Below are positions 6,758-6,832 of a DNA stretch of 6,832 nt, piece by piece (positions within the stretch are counted from its first letter, which is position 1; each line of letters opens with the position of its first letter). Below the pieces are notes generated by a model. The model worked only from the letters and a program-made list of their open reading frames with translations. It did not search any database and was not told where the DNA came from. The stretch is taken from NCBI GenBank assembly GCA_029259675.1, contig JAJDES010000506.1, positions 1 to 6,832 on the forward strand, read 5' to 3'. Both the position numbers and the translations under genes were made by a program. This DNA comes from Planctomycetota bacterium (GTDB lineage: Bacteria > Planctomycetota > UBA1135 > GCA-002686595).

Positions 6758-6832
6758 ATGACTTGTATGGCTCTCACCGATCCACTCGGTGTGATGCGCG
6801 TTGAGGACAAGTCAGGGCAATTCGTGCTGAGC
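6758..6832 (+). CDS. Possible start of an unidentified gene, cut by the window end
   Basis: From ATG 6758 the frame stays open to the last base (25 codons), reading MTCMALTDPLGVMRVEDKSG and on. A second in-frame ATG at 6767 would start at MALTDPLGV, which looks a more natural protein beginning. The frame is also open upstream to the stop codon of the YkgJ-like gene, so open length alone proves little. No ribosome binding site is visible and no family is recognised. If real, it is co-directional with the YkgJ-like gene, about 80-90 bp downstream. Confidence 0.35.
   Translation, partial: MTCMALTDPLGVMRVEDKSGQFVLS

Noticed and set aside
6674..6832. Frame stays open after the YkgJ-like stop codon to the window end, raising stop-codon read-through
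   Set aside because: About 50 stop-free codons are common in GC-rich DNA, and the protein already has the normal length and full motif set of its family.

Overview
The window is GC-rich and gene-dense. It shows no mobile elements, CRISPR array, tRNA or rRNA. A receptor-like Ser/Thr kinase with a very long extracytoplasmic part sits next to an FHA-containing sigma-54 activator, and none of the starts has a clear Shine-Dalgarno sequence. This combination suggests Planctomycetota, with Myxococcota as the main alternative. The taxonomy is inferred from gene content and sequence style, not from a marker gene.

Layout: (1) 1-297 (+) is the 3' end of a carboxymuconolactone decarboxylase-like protein. 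(2) 339-3650 (-) is a transmembrane Ser/Thr protein kinase of about 1,100 residues, convergent with (1). It has a cytoplasmic kinase domain, one membrane segment, a long helical region and a C-terminal beta-sandwich that looks lectin-like. (3) 3651-3833 is a spacer with a 21-bp-phased direct repeat and a sigma-54-like GG-N10-GC element oriented toward the kinase. (4) 3834-6068 (-) is a sigma-54 enhancer-binding activator with FHA, GAF, AAA+ and Fis-type HTH domains, followed by an unusual low-complexity tail of about 90 residues. (5) 6069-6247 is a divergent intergenic region with a palindrome and repeated 9-mers 42 bp apart. (6) 6248-6676 (+) is a YkgJ-type cysteine-cluster protein. (7) 6758 to the window end may be the start of another gene.

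The central idea is a kinase-to-transcription relay. FHA domains bind phosphothreonine, so the membrane kinase could sense something outside the cytoplasm, create a phosphothreonine (on itself, on the activator or on a third protein), and so control the activator, which remodels sigma-54 RNA polymerase. The activator precedes the kinase on the same strand. The candidate sigma-54 element before the kinase would allow feedback on its expression. The domain assignments are well supported. The pairing and the feedback are inference.
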